Shown: piece by piece, positions 8,588 through 15,836 of the stretch
How positions within the stretch are numbered: position 1 is the stretch's first letter
Layout: each line of letters opens with the position of its first letter
NCBI GenBank assembly: GCA_002504435.1
Contig: DAQP01000024.1
Coordinates: 25,651 to 47,846 of the forward strand
Origin: Euryarchaeota archaeon UBA438
Lineage (GTDB): Archaea; Thermoplasmatota; Poseidoniia; Poseidoniales; Thalassarchaeaceae
Direction: 5' to 3'
DNA length: 22,196 nucleotides
Notes under the pieces: model-generated
The model's input: the letters and a program-made list of their open reading frames with translations, nothing else
Told to the model about the DNA's origin: nothing
Database searches by the model: none
Translations under genes and position numbers: made by a program

Positions 8588-10596
8588 TGGCTGATTTCGT
8601 TCAATCGTACGGAATTCCCAATATTTTGCCGGACCCCCCTGTCATCGACAACGACTTGCCTCATGCACCGGCAAGGCCCCAGGTACTGGACGAAGCTGGG
8701 AAGGTTTTGGCGGTCAGAAACGCATTGAGATATTTCCCCCGGGAATGGCACTCCGAACTAGGCAAGGAGTTCCTATCCGAATTAGATAGTCTTGGGCACA
8801 TATACATGCATAGATTTCGACCGGAATATGAGATGTATGCGAGGCCTATTGGCGAATACGTTGCCAAATCAAAGAAAGCAGCCGCAATTATGATGATGAT
8901 TCAGAACAACCTTGATCCAGAGGTAGCTCAATTCCCGCATGAGTTGGTGACATATGGTGGTAATGGAACGGTTTTCCAGAATTGGGCCCAGTACCAGTTA
9001 ACCATGAAATACCTCTCAGAAATGTCGGATGAGCAAACATTGGTTATGAACTCCGGACATCCATTAGGACTGTTCCCTTCATCTGAATCCGCGCCTAGGG
9101 TTGTAATCTCCAATGGGATGGTAATTCCAAATTATTCGTCTCAGATTGACTATGAAAAAATGAGCGCTCTAGGAGTAACACAGTACGGACAAATGACTGC
9201 AGGATCGTACATGTACATCGGACCCCAGGGCATCGTTCATGGAACAACAATTACGATTCTTAATGCATCGAGGAAATACCTAGGGCTTTCTCCAACAGAA
9301 GGGCTAGGTGGGGTTTTGTATGTGACATCCGGGCTAGGTGGGATGTCGGGTGCCCAGGCCAAGGCCTCGGTAATCGCCGGTGCTGTATGCATAATAGCTG
9401 AGGTAGATGAGTATGCAGCATCAAAGAGGCATCAGCAAGGTTGGCTCTCAGAACTCTATGATGACATTGACAAGGTAATTTCCAGAACTCGGTTGGCAGT
9501 ACGGAACAAGGAGGCTGTCTCTATTGGTTACATCGGGAATATTGTAGACCTTCTTGAAGCACTAATTTTGCACGATTTAACACCTGATTTGGGCAGTGAT
9601 CAAACAAGCTTACACAACCCCTGGCTAGGCGGATACACGCCAGTTGGTCATACATACGAGCAGGCAAAGGAGCTGCTCTCGAGTGACCCTGAGGGTTTCA
9701 AGGGGCATGTCCAACACTCACTTAGAAGGCATGCCGATGCCATCAATATCCTATGTTCTAAGGGAATGAGGTTCTGGGATTATGGCAATGCATTCCTCCT
9801 TGAAGCTGGGAGATCCGGGGCTGACGTATTTTCCGAAGACGGCTCATTTGCATATCCATCATACGTTGAGGATATCATGGGACCCATGTGTTTTGATTAC
9901 GGTTTTGGCCCATTCAGATGGGTCTGCACCTCTGGAAAACAGTCTGATTTGGAAACGACAGACAAGATTGCAATAATGGTTCTCGAGGGGCTAATCCGGG
10001 AATGTCCAGATGAGATCGTTCAGCAGTATATGGATAATCTGAGATGGATTAAGGAGGCAGGTAATCACGAGCTAGTTGTTGGGAGTAAGGCCAGAATACT
10101 ATACTCGGACGAGACTGGAAGGGTGTCCATCGCCAGGGCGTTCAATGAGGCTGTTGCTAAGGGGATAATTTCCGCTCCAGTTGTGATTGGTAGGGACCAT
10201 CATGATGTTAGTGGAACCGATAGCCCATTCAGAGAGACATCGGACATATATGACGGCTCCATGTTTACATCAGATATGGCAATTCAGAACTTTGTAGGTG
10301 ACTCCTTCAGAGGGGCCACATGGATCAGTATTCACAACGGAGGGGGAGTTGGATGGGGAGAAGTAACTAATGGCGGTTTTGGCATGGTAATAGACGGTAC
10401 CGAGGAATGTGGTACGAATATCGAATCGATGATTCCTTGGGACGTAAACAATGGAATTGCACGAAGGTCATGGGCACGTAATGATGCGGCAAAATGGTCC
10501 ATCCATAGGGCCATGGAGGCCAATGAAAATCTACAGGTTACAATTCCCAATGACGTAGATGAATCAATAATCAGTGAGATTTTTGATTCTCGATGA
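8581..10596 (+). CDS. hutU: Urocanate hydratase (urocanase), long form
   Basis: Urocanase adds water to urocanate to give imidazolone propionate, using tightly bound NAD+ as an electrophile. Clear signatures are SGLGGMSGAQAKASVIAG with AEVDEYAASKRHQQGWL (dinucleotide site), DLGSDQTSLHNPWLGGY, FWDYGNAFLLEAGRSGAD, FGPFRWVCTSGKQSDL with the conserved active-site Cys, RDHHDVSGTDSPFRET and NGGGVGWGEV. At 671 residues it is over 100 longer than common bacterial HutU (about 555). Its N-terminal region (PHAPAR, NALRYFP, GHIYMHRF, NNLDPEVAQFPHELVTYGG) resembles the longer animal-type enzymes. ATG 8581 is kept because GAGAGG at 8570-8575 sits five bases upstream; ATG 8587 is the alternative. It overlaps the cyclodeaminase stop. 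Confidence 0.97.
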   Translation: MVMADFVQSYGIPNILPDPPVIDNDLPHAPARPQVLDEAGKVLAVRNALRYFPREWHSELGKEFLSELDSLGHIYMHRFRPEYEMYARPIGEYVAKSKKAAAIMMMIQNNLDPEVAQFPHELVTYGGNGTVFQNWAQYQLTMKYLSEMSDEQTLVMNSGHPLGLFPSSESAPRVVISNGMVIPNYSSQIDYEKMSALGVTQYGQMTAGSYMYIGPQGIVHGTTITILNASRKYLGLSPTEGLGGVLYVTSGLGGMSGAQAKASVIAGAVCIIAEVDEYAASKRHQQGWLSELYDDIDKVISRTRLAVRNKEAVSIGYIGNIVDLLEALILHDLTPDLGSDQTSLHNPWLGGYTPVGHTYEQAKELLSSDPEGFKGHVQHSLRRHADAINILCSKGMRFWDYGNAFLLEAGRSGADVFSEDGSFAYPSYVEDIMGPMCFDYGFGPFRWVCTSGKQSDLETTDKIAIMVLEGLIRECPDEIVQQYMDNLRWIKEAGNHELVVGSKARILYSDETGRVSIARAFNEAVAKGIISAPVVIGRDHHDVSGTDSPFRETSDIYDGSMFTSDMAIQNFVGDSFRGATWISIHNGGGVGWGEVTNGGFGMVIDGTEECGTNIESMIPWDVNNGIARRSWARNDAAKWSIHRAMEANENLQVTIPNDVDESIISEIFDSR

Positions 10597-10626
10597 GTCT
10601 ATTTGTGATTGCCTCGGGCGTCAATC

Positions 10627-12150
10627 ATGCGCGAGCTCTCAATCGACGGGTTCAACCTCACCATTGAGGATGTTATTGATACTAGCAGGAACAATACCTT
10701 GGTCTCTCTGTCTGACGATGCTCGGAGCAGAATGGAAGAATCCTGGGGGGTCGTAGACAATATCGTACATAGTGATGAGGTCGTTTATGGAATTAATACG
10801 GGCTTTGGTGCGCTATCATCAGTTACAATAAATTCTGAAGATTTGAGAGCCCTACAGGAGAACCTCATCAGAAGCCATGCCTGTGGGGTCGGTGAAAACA
10901 TGGAATACGAGCATGTGAAGATGATGATGTTAATCAGGGCTAACACACTATGCCGTGGACAATCTGGAACGCGCCTGACTGTCGTTGAGACGTTGATAAA
11001 AATGCTAAATTCGGGTATTTGCCCGGTCATTCCTAGGATTGGTTCACTAGGGGCATCGGGTGATCTAGCTCCGCTATCCCACCTTGCGCTTGCTCTAATC
11101 GGAGAGGGTGAATGCCAGATAATTGATGGTGACGAGATTGTTACAACTAGCTCGGAGACAGCATTGATGAAGTTTGGAATAAGCCCAATCGTCCTAGAGG
11201 CAAAGGAAGGCCTATCCCTGATTAACGGAACTAGTCAGATGTGCGCATATATGTGCGAGACAATCAGCAATATGGAGATGCTAATGTTCGCTTCCGACAT
11301 CTCAGCTGCATGTTCTGTTGAGGCCATCAAGGGATCCCACGTTCCATTTGACAGTAGGATACATGATTCCAGGCCTCACTGGGGACAGGGAGTTTCTGCC
11401 GCTAGAATAAGGGAGGTGCTAGCTAATTCAGACATCAATTCATCACACGTTGATTGTGATAGAGTACAGGACGCGTACTCGTTTAGATGCGCTCCACAAG
11501 TCCATGGGCCAGTAATTGATATGCTGAGAGAGGCGCGGAGGATAGCTACGATAGAGATCAATAGCGCTACAGACAACCCCCTGGTCTTCTCAGGAGACGA
11601 TAGTGGCATACTATCGGGTGGAAACTTCCACGGTCAGTATATTGCACTAAGCAGCGATGGCCTAGCTCTTGCATGCCACGAGATTGCCAGCATTTCAGAA
11701 CGTAGAATGGCCCAGATTCTTGATCCTCAGTGGAGTGGCCAGAAACCCTTCCTGGCAAACAATGAGGGTTTGGAAAGCGGCCTAATGATAGTTCAATATG
11801 CCTCTGCAGCAATTATATCGGAGCTGCATTTGATGGCTTCACCAGCTACAACCAGCAATATTCCTGTCAGTATGGGCAAGGAGGACCATGTTTCCATGGG
11901 GGCGACTGGTTCTCATAGGGCCATGAGAAGCTCTAGGTACCTAGCACAGGTGATTGCAAATGAACTGATATGCTCTTCGGAGGCATTAGACAGGATTTCT
12001 GAAACGCCAGGCGATGGGGTGAAGAAGATCCATGCTTGGGTTAGAAATATTGTTCCGATTTTGACAACTGATAGATCGATGTCAAAAGATAGCATGGCAC
12101 TATCCAAAGCACTTCTCTCCGGAGAAATTACTGAGGTATTCGGTGATTGA
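10627..12150 (+). CDS. hutH: Histidine ammonia-lyase (histidase)
   Basis: This enzyme removes ammonia from L-histidine to form trans-urocanate, the first step of the pathway. The 507-residue protein carries the Ala-Ser-Gly triad at residues 143-145 (RIGSLGASGDLAPLSH), which cyclises into the MIO electrophile, plus VYGINTGFG near residues 53-61 with the catalytic Tyr, SFRCAPQVHGP and SATDNPLVF. These point to histidase rather than Phe or Tyr ammonia-lyase, and the hut neighbours agree. ATG 10627 is chosen over the in-frame TTG 10609, which would add six residues. It lies 30 bp after hutU in the same operon, and alaX begins directly after its stop. Confidence 0.97.
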   Translation: MRELSIDGFNLTIEDVIDTSRNNTLVSLSDDARSRMEESWGVVDNIVHSDEVVYGINTGFGALSSVTINSEDLRALQENLIRSHACGVGENMEYEHVKMMMLIRANTLCRGQSGTRLTVVETLIKMLNSGICPVIPRIGSLGASGDLAPLSHLALALIGEGECQIIDGDEIVTTSSETALMKFGISPIVLEAKEGLSLINGTSQMCAYMCETISNMEMLMFASDISAACSVEAIKGSHVPFDSRIHDSRPHWGQGVSAARIREVLANSDINSSHVDCDRVQDAYSFRCAPQVHGPVIDMLREARRIATIEINSATDNPLVFSGDDSGILSGGNFHGQYIALSSDGLALACHEIASISERRMAQILDPQWSGQKPFLANNEGLESGLMIVQYASAAIISELHLMASPATTSNIPVSMGKEDHVSMGATGSHRAMRSSRYLAQVIANELICSSEALDRISETPGDGVKKIHAWVRNIVPILTTDRSMSKDSMALSKALLSGEITEVFGD

Positions 12151-12864
12151 ATGCAAGAGAAACTGCACATGAAGCAGCATCCCGGAACTAATCCTCCAAC
12201 CTTCAGGACAACTGTTTCGGGAATAACTGATGGTGGTTTACATCTTTCTGAGTCATATTGCTACCCCCGTGGGGGAGGGCAGCCAGGGGATGTTGGAGTT
12301 ATTTCCTCTTCAGACCATTCAGCAGAGTTCTCTGAGGTACAGGGTGGCGATTTTATCCTCCATCCAGTAGATGATCCATCGATATTCAACGTAGGGGATG
12401 GCGTCGAGTGTGAAATTGACGTAATCCGAAGGAACAGGAATACAAGGATGCATACCGCACAGCATGTATTTTCTGCAATGGCTAACGAATTGTTCGGGGC
12501 GGAAACTGTAGGCAACCAGATTAGTGAAGGGTATACGAGAATCGACCTCTGGTTTCCCGACAGGGACCAATTCAATGCCGGTGATATGGCGGTGGCTGTA
12601 AATGACGCTCTAAGGACGGATTCCAATGTATCCATACACGAATGGGACCGGGACAGAATTCTTTCACATGAACAGATGAGGCATACAAAATTCATGGATA
12701 GGATACCCAGCTCTATCGAAATGCTGAGAGTAGTAGAAATCGACGGAATTGATCTATGCCCCTGCGGGGGTACACACGTTGCGAATACTTCTGACGTGGA
12801 TGACATCACAATTACTAACTCGAGATCCAAGGGTGCGGGCAAGCTCAGAATTACCTATGAATGA
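12151..12864 (+). CDS. alaX: AlaX-type alanyl-tRNA editing protein
   Basis: AlaX proteins are free-standing relatives of the alanyl-tRNA synthetase editing domain and hydrolyse mischarged Ser- or Gly-tRNA(Ala). The 237-residue product has the N-terminal YCYPRGGGQPGDVG motif of the AlaX-M class, the metal-site HTAQH (HxxxH) near residue 100, and CPCGGTHVANT near residue 200, supplying the other metal ligands. It is about 240 residues, as expected for the M class. The ATG directly follows the hutH stop, with GGTGAT at 12142-12147 as a Shine-Dalgarno match. Its place at the end of a histidine-degradation operon has no obvious metabolic reason and may simply reflect genome compaction. Confidence 0.93.
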   Translation: MQEKLHMKQHPGTNPPTFRTTVSGITDGGLHLSESYCYPRGGGQPGDVGVISSSDHSAEFSEVQGGDFILHPVDDPSIFNVGDGVECEIDVIRRNRNTRMHTAQHVFSAMANELFGAETVGNQISEGYTRIDLWFPDRDQFNAGDMAVAVNDALRTDSNVSIHEWDRDRILSHEQMRHTKFMDRIPSSIEMLRVVEIDGIDLCPCGGTHVANTSDVDDITITNSRSKGAGKLRITYE

Positions 12865-12887
12865 AATTGTAGTTTAGTAGGTAAGAA

Positions 12888-12974
12888 ATTACTGGTGGGC
12901 TCGGCAGGAATTGAACCTGCGATCTTCGCCATGTCAAGGCGACGTCATAACCCCTAGACCACGAGCCCAGTAAT
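12888..12974 (-). other. Six-base leader/trailer inverted repeat around the tRNA
   Basis: On the transcribed strand, ATTACT (12974-12969) sits directly before the tRNA 5' end, and AGTAAT (12893-12888) follows its 3' end, sharing the final A of the encoded CCA. They are perfect complements, so a precursor could extend the acceptor stem by six base pairs past a small bulge. Confidence 0.5.
12893..12968 (-). tRNA. tRNA-Val (anticodon GAC)
   Basis: Read on the minus strand this is a complete cloverleaf: acceptor stem GGGCTCG/CGAGCCC, D stem GTCT/TGAC with loop AGGGGTTA, anticodon stem TCGCC/GGCGA with loop TTGACAT (anticodon GAC), five-base variable loop, and T stem GCAGG/CCTGC with loop TTCAATT. 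The discriminator is A at 12896 and a CCA end follows at 12895-12893, so CCA appears to be encoded. GAC reads GUC and, by wobble, GUU valine codons. No intron is seen. Confidence 0.96.
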
Positions 12975-12988
12975 CTGCCGATACATAC

Positions 12989-13022
12989 CACACAAATGAA
13001 TGATTCTCCCTAGAGTTGTGTG
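12989..13022. terminator. Inverted repeat between the zinc-ribbon gene and tRNA-Val, possible terminator
   Basis: CACACAA (12989-12995) and TTGTGTG (13016-13022) are perfect seven-base complements around a 20-base loop, starting just after the zinc-ribbon stop. No T-run follows on the minus strand, so a termination role is weak; it could equally be an operator or a chance repeat. Confidence 0.25.
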
Positions 13023-13023
13023 T

Positions 13024-13176
13024 CTAAGAAACAATTTTCGAAATTCTTCCACCGCAGCCCTGGACGGAACATGTGCCCTTGGCCCTAGTCCTCCCATTCG
13101 CCATATTCACTATCTCTAGACCCTCGATAACGCCGTATGTTTTACAGCTCATACAGTAGCCCTCGATCGCAGTCAC
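13024..13176 (-). CDS. Small zinc-ribbon protein, DUF5679-like
   Basis: This short gene encodes 50 residues. It begins V/M-TAIEGYCMSCKTYG and continues with a central NMANGRTRAKGTC and a final CSVQGCGGRIS. The pattern GYCxxCK...NGRxxxxGTCxxxxC matches the small archaeal/bacterial DUF5679 zinc ribbons, which have no established function. Four Cys (residues 8, 11, 35 and 40) could bind one zinc. The GTG at 13176 is the only start giving the full motif, and the preceding in-frame codon region ends in a stop. A TATA-like ACATATGA lies about 25 bp upstream, fitting a leaderless transcript. It is followed on the same strand by tRNA-Val. Confidence 0.85.
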   Translation of the reverse strand: MTAIEGYCMSCKTYGVIEGLEIVNMANGRTRAKGTCSVQGCGGRISKIVS

Positions 13177-13196
13177 GCATCATAGATTGGGCACCG

Positions 13197-13215
13197 ACAT
13201 ATGAATCCAATATGT
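13197..13215 (-). promoter_or_regulatory. TATA-like box within an inverted repeat, upstream of the small zinc ribbon
   Basis: The sequence at 13197-13204 is centred about 25 bp before the GTG at 13176 on the minus strand, the right place for an archaeal TATA box. It forms one arm of a perfect inverted repeat, ACATAT - 7 bases - ATATGT, so an operator may overlap the promoter. Confidence 0.45.
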
Positions 13216-13451
13216 GGGGTCATTTACGTAAATTCTTTGATTTTTTGTATTATCGTTAGACTGAAAGCCTGTTTACATATTTATTTCAAAATCATATTCT
13301 GATAACTACTGTTATCGGAAACACGCGATTCGCATATTTGCCTATTATTGAACCGATCTATCTGGAGAAGAGGGCGCATATATGAAAATCTATAATTATA
13401 GAACTAATAATAGTTTATTGGAGTAATAGTATTGTAACTATTTTAACAATA
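13205..13451. other. AT-rich non-coding spacer with palindromes
   Basis: This stretch between hutI and the zinc-ribbon gene is much richer in A and T than the flanking coding DNA and has no convincing gene. It holds a 6-bp-arm inverted repeat GATAAC-TACT-GTTATC (13301-13316, extending imperfectly to 13298-13319) and a perfect 14-bp palindrome TCTATAATTATAGA (13389-13402). A small 14-codon frame from 13382 has no support. Confidence 0.6.
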
Positions 13452-13459
13452 TTACAATA
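13430..13459 (-). terminator. AT-rich hairpin at the hutI 3' end
   Basis: TATTGTAA (13430-13437) and TTACAATA (13452-13459) form perfect eight-base arms around a 14-base loop. The second arm covers the hutI stop codon, so a hairpin would form at the end of the hutI message. A termination or stability role is inferred from position only. Confidence 0.3.
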
Positions 13460-14729
13460 TACCTCTGACAACAGTGGCAGAGATCGGATTCATACCGGGT
13501 GTCTGGCACCACACATCTACAGTCTCAGATATCAGGATGTTTAGATTAGCATGTGAGCCATTAGATAGAGTCCCAACCGGATTCGAGCTCCCATACCCCA
13601 ATGTGGTCGATGGATTCCTAGTTACAGCTGATAATGCACTAATTGGATCTATGTCGCACCTATGTGCAGCCAATGATCCAACGAATGGAATTGATAGCGA
13701 ATTGCAATTAGGATTGAAGTCGGATGCCAGTGAGAATGCCCATCGGTTCTCGATGCAGTCGGCAATTGGTGGATATTCCTTTGTACCCATAACGTAGGGA
13801 GTTCCAGGGAGGAAAGTCTGCATAGTGCCGGATTTGCTTGCCAAGTTCCTCGACTCATGATTTGAATGGGCTACGTGATCCGCACTAACTGAGCCAAGAT
13901 CAGCGGCCAGAGAAAGCCCGCCGGAGTCAACAAACTCATCCACATGTAGTCTCGATTGCAATCCATATTCTTTGGCTGCCTTGATGATGTCCTCTGTTTC
14001 CTCTATATCGAACCAACCAGGCTCACAGAATACATCTGCCCATTTTGAGATTCCTTGGCTCGCTACCTTCGGTAATTGCTCCGAAATCAATTCCTCAACA
14101 TACGCATCTTTGCTCATCCCCTTAGGGACATCATGTGCGCCTAGCCACGTTGGATGAATATCAATTGGCGATATATCTGCTATCCTACCCGCTGCTTCGA
14201 GTAGTTTGAGTTCTGAATCCACACATAACCCATATCCGCTCTTGACCTCTATCGTGGTAGTTCCATGGCTAATTGCTCTAGATATCCTATCTTTCCCGAT
14301 CGAGATGAGCTCATCGAGGGATAATTTCCTAGTTTCTCTTACAGTTTTTCCAATACCCCCTCCAGAGCCCGAAATCTCAGAGTATGTCATACCACTCTGC
14401 CTTAATGCAATCTCGTTGCTCCTATCCCCGCCCCACAGTAAGTGTGAATGCGAATCAACAAAACCGGGAATTATGGCCTTACCTTCAGCATCGATTATCC
14501 TAGTTCCGTCGGTAATTCCACTCCCTTCCTTCCACGAGGATACAAATTCATCGGAAATTTCCCTTGAATCATCTATTCTGCATATATTGCCCGATTCAAT
14601 CAGGATGCCTAGTCCTGGTTCATACACATTCGCGGACTTATCCCCCATTTCATGGCCTAATAGTGGCATATTCGTATCGCCGTGAGACATGTGTGCTATC
14701 TCACCGGCATTGACAATGATGGTTCGCAC
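13452..14729 (-). CDS. hutI: Imidazolonepropionase
   Basis: This amidohydrolase opens the ring of imidazolone propionate to give N-formimino-L-glutamate, the substrate of the formimidoyltransferase encoded nearby. The 425-residue protein has the metal-binding DSHSHLLWGGDRSNE after IPGFV, GSGGGIGKTVRETR, GTTTIEVKSGYGL, HPTWLGAHDVP, RLHVDEFVDSGG, SADHVAHSN and LASDFNPNC, giving the His and Asp ligands expected for HutI. GTG 14729 is chosen because it starts just before TIIVNAGEIAHM and leaves a spacer before kae1; the longer frame from ATG 14816 would overlap kae1. It is transcribed away from the other hut genes and lies 2.3 kb from hutH, beyond alaX, the tRNA and the zinc ribbon, so it must have its own promoter. 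Confidence 0.95.
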   Translation of the reverse strand: MRTIIVNAGEIAHMSHGDTNMPLLGHEMGDKSANVYEPGLGILIESGNICRIDDSREISDEFVSSWKEGSGITDGTRIIDAEGKAIIPGFVDSHSHLLWGGDRSNEIALRQSGMTYSEISGSGGGIGKTVRETRKLSLDELISIGKDRISRAISHGTTTIEVKSGYGLCVDSELKLLEAAGRIADISPIDIHPTWLGAHDVPKGMSKDAYVEELISEQLPKVASQGISKWADVFCEPGWFDIEETEDIIKAAKEYGLQSRLHVDEFVDSGGLSLAADLGSVSADHVAHSNHESRNLASKSGTMQTFLPGTPYVMGTKEYPPIADCIENRWAFSLASDFNPNCNSLSIPFVGSLAAHRCDIDPISALSAVTRNPSTTLGYGSSNPVGTLSNGSHANLNILISETVDVWCQTPGMNPISATVVRGIL

Positions 14730-14777
14730 GTGCTCCGATAGCCGCGACACTTGAAAGCCCTCCCTCCATGCAGTACC

Positions 14778-15782
14778 ATGGAAGGCGTCATTGTGGGTGT
14801 GGAGAGTACTGCCCACACCCTATCGATAGGGATGGTTAGTGAGAGCGGCGAGTTGATTCCGTCAGAATCATCGGTTTTCACTCCTGAGCATGGTGGAATA
14901 CACCCTAGAGAGGCTGCTGATCACCATTCATTGGTTGCTTCTGAACTAGTATCCAGAGTGATGGATAGGGAAGGTTTTGCTCCCTCCAATGTAAAGGCGA
15001 TCTCATTCAGCCAGGGTCCTGGACTTGGTCCCTGCCTCAGAGTTGGCGCTTCGCTTGCTAGGACGCTTTCGAAAACTTGGGATGTGCCCCTTATTGGGGT
15101 AAATCATTGTGTGGCCCACATTGAGGTTGGCAGGAACCAAACTGGTTGTGATGATCCAGTATTACTCTACGCTAGCGGAGGAAATACGCAAGTTATAGCA
15201 AGGGCTGGCTCGAGGTATAGGGTGTTGGGTGAAACATTGGATATTGGGATAGGTAATATGCTAGATAAGTTCGCTAGAATCCACGATATTCCATTCCCGG
15301 GTGGGCCGGTGATTGAGAGGCTGGCATCTGAGTGGGCCAGTGGTGGAGTATCAGCCACATCGGAATTGGAGCTTCCCTATGCCGTTCATGGGATGGACCT
15401 AGCATTTTCTGGGATACTTACAGCTGCAATATCACTTTCTGAAAGAGAGGGTTTGGGAGCTTCTTCGTGGAGTTTACAGGAGCACTCCTTCGCTAGTTGT
15501 ATCGAGGTTTCAGAGAGGGCGCTAGCACATACAGGAAAGACAGAGTTGTTACTAGGTGGCGGAGTAGCATGCAATGGTAGGCTACGTGAGATGGCTGAAA
15601 TTATGTGCGAAGAGAGGGGTGCAACTGCACATTGGCCGGAGAAGCAATACTGCATAGATAATGGCACAATGATCGCTGAATTAGGGAGGAGGGAAATTGA
15701 GATGGGGAGAGTCACAAATCTCGAAGATAGCGCCATTAATCCAATGTTAAGGACTGACTCCTCGCCGATTTCGTGGAATTAG
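14778..15782 (+). CDS. kae1: Kae1 (tRNA threonylcarbamoyladenosine synthase subunit)
   Basis: Kae1 is the catalytic subunit of the KEOPS complex, which attaches threonylcarbamoyl to A37 of ANN-decoding tRNAs. The 334-residue ASKHA protein starts EGVIVGVESTAHTLSIG and has HPREAADHH, SFSQGPGLGPCLRVG, the metal motif NHCVAHIEVGR (HxxxH), LYASGGNTQV, FPGGPVIERL, GGGVACNGRLREM and DNGTMIAELG. It ends without a Bud32 kinase domain, so this is the unfused form; no Bud32, Cgi121 or Pcc1 gene is in the window. ATG 14778 gives the standard N terminus; the in-frame start at 14751 is less likely. It is divergent from hutI across a 48-bp spacer. Confidence 0.95.
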   Translation: MEGVIVGVESTAHTLSIGMVSESGELIPSESSVFTPEHGGIHPREAADHHSLVASELVSRVMDREGFAPSNVKAISFSQGPGLGPCLRVGASLARTLSKTWDVPLIGVNHCVAHIEVGRNQTGCDDPVLLYASGGNTQVIARAGSRYRVLGETLDIGIGNMLDKFARIHDIPFPGGPVIERLASEWASGGVSATSELELPYAVHGMDLAFSGILTAAISLSEREGLGASSWSLQEHSFASCIEVSERALAHTGKTELLLGGGVACNGRLREMAEIMCEERGATAHWPEKQYCIDNGTMIAELGRREIEMGRVTNLEDSAINPMLRTDSSPISWN

Positions 15783-15836
15783 TCCAGAGAACCCTTATCA
15801 GAGACACCTGAGACCAAGCGATAGGAGAATACTGTA

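Noticed and set aside
12261..12842. 193-codon open frame on the minus strand opposite alaX
   Set aside because: The plus strand encodes intact AlaX motifs across the same bases; the antisense frame has no recognisable domain.
12893..13451. Integration site of a mobile element at tRNA-Val next to AT-rich DNA
   Set aside because: No repeated tRNA 3' end, integrase or phage gene is present nearby.
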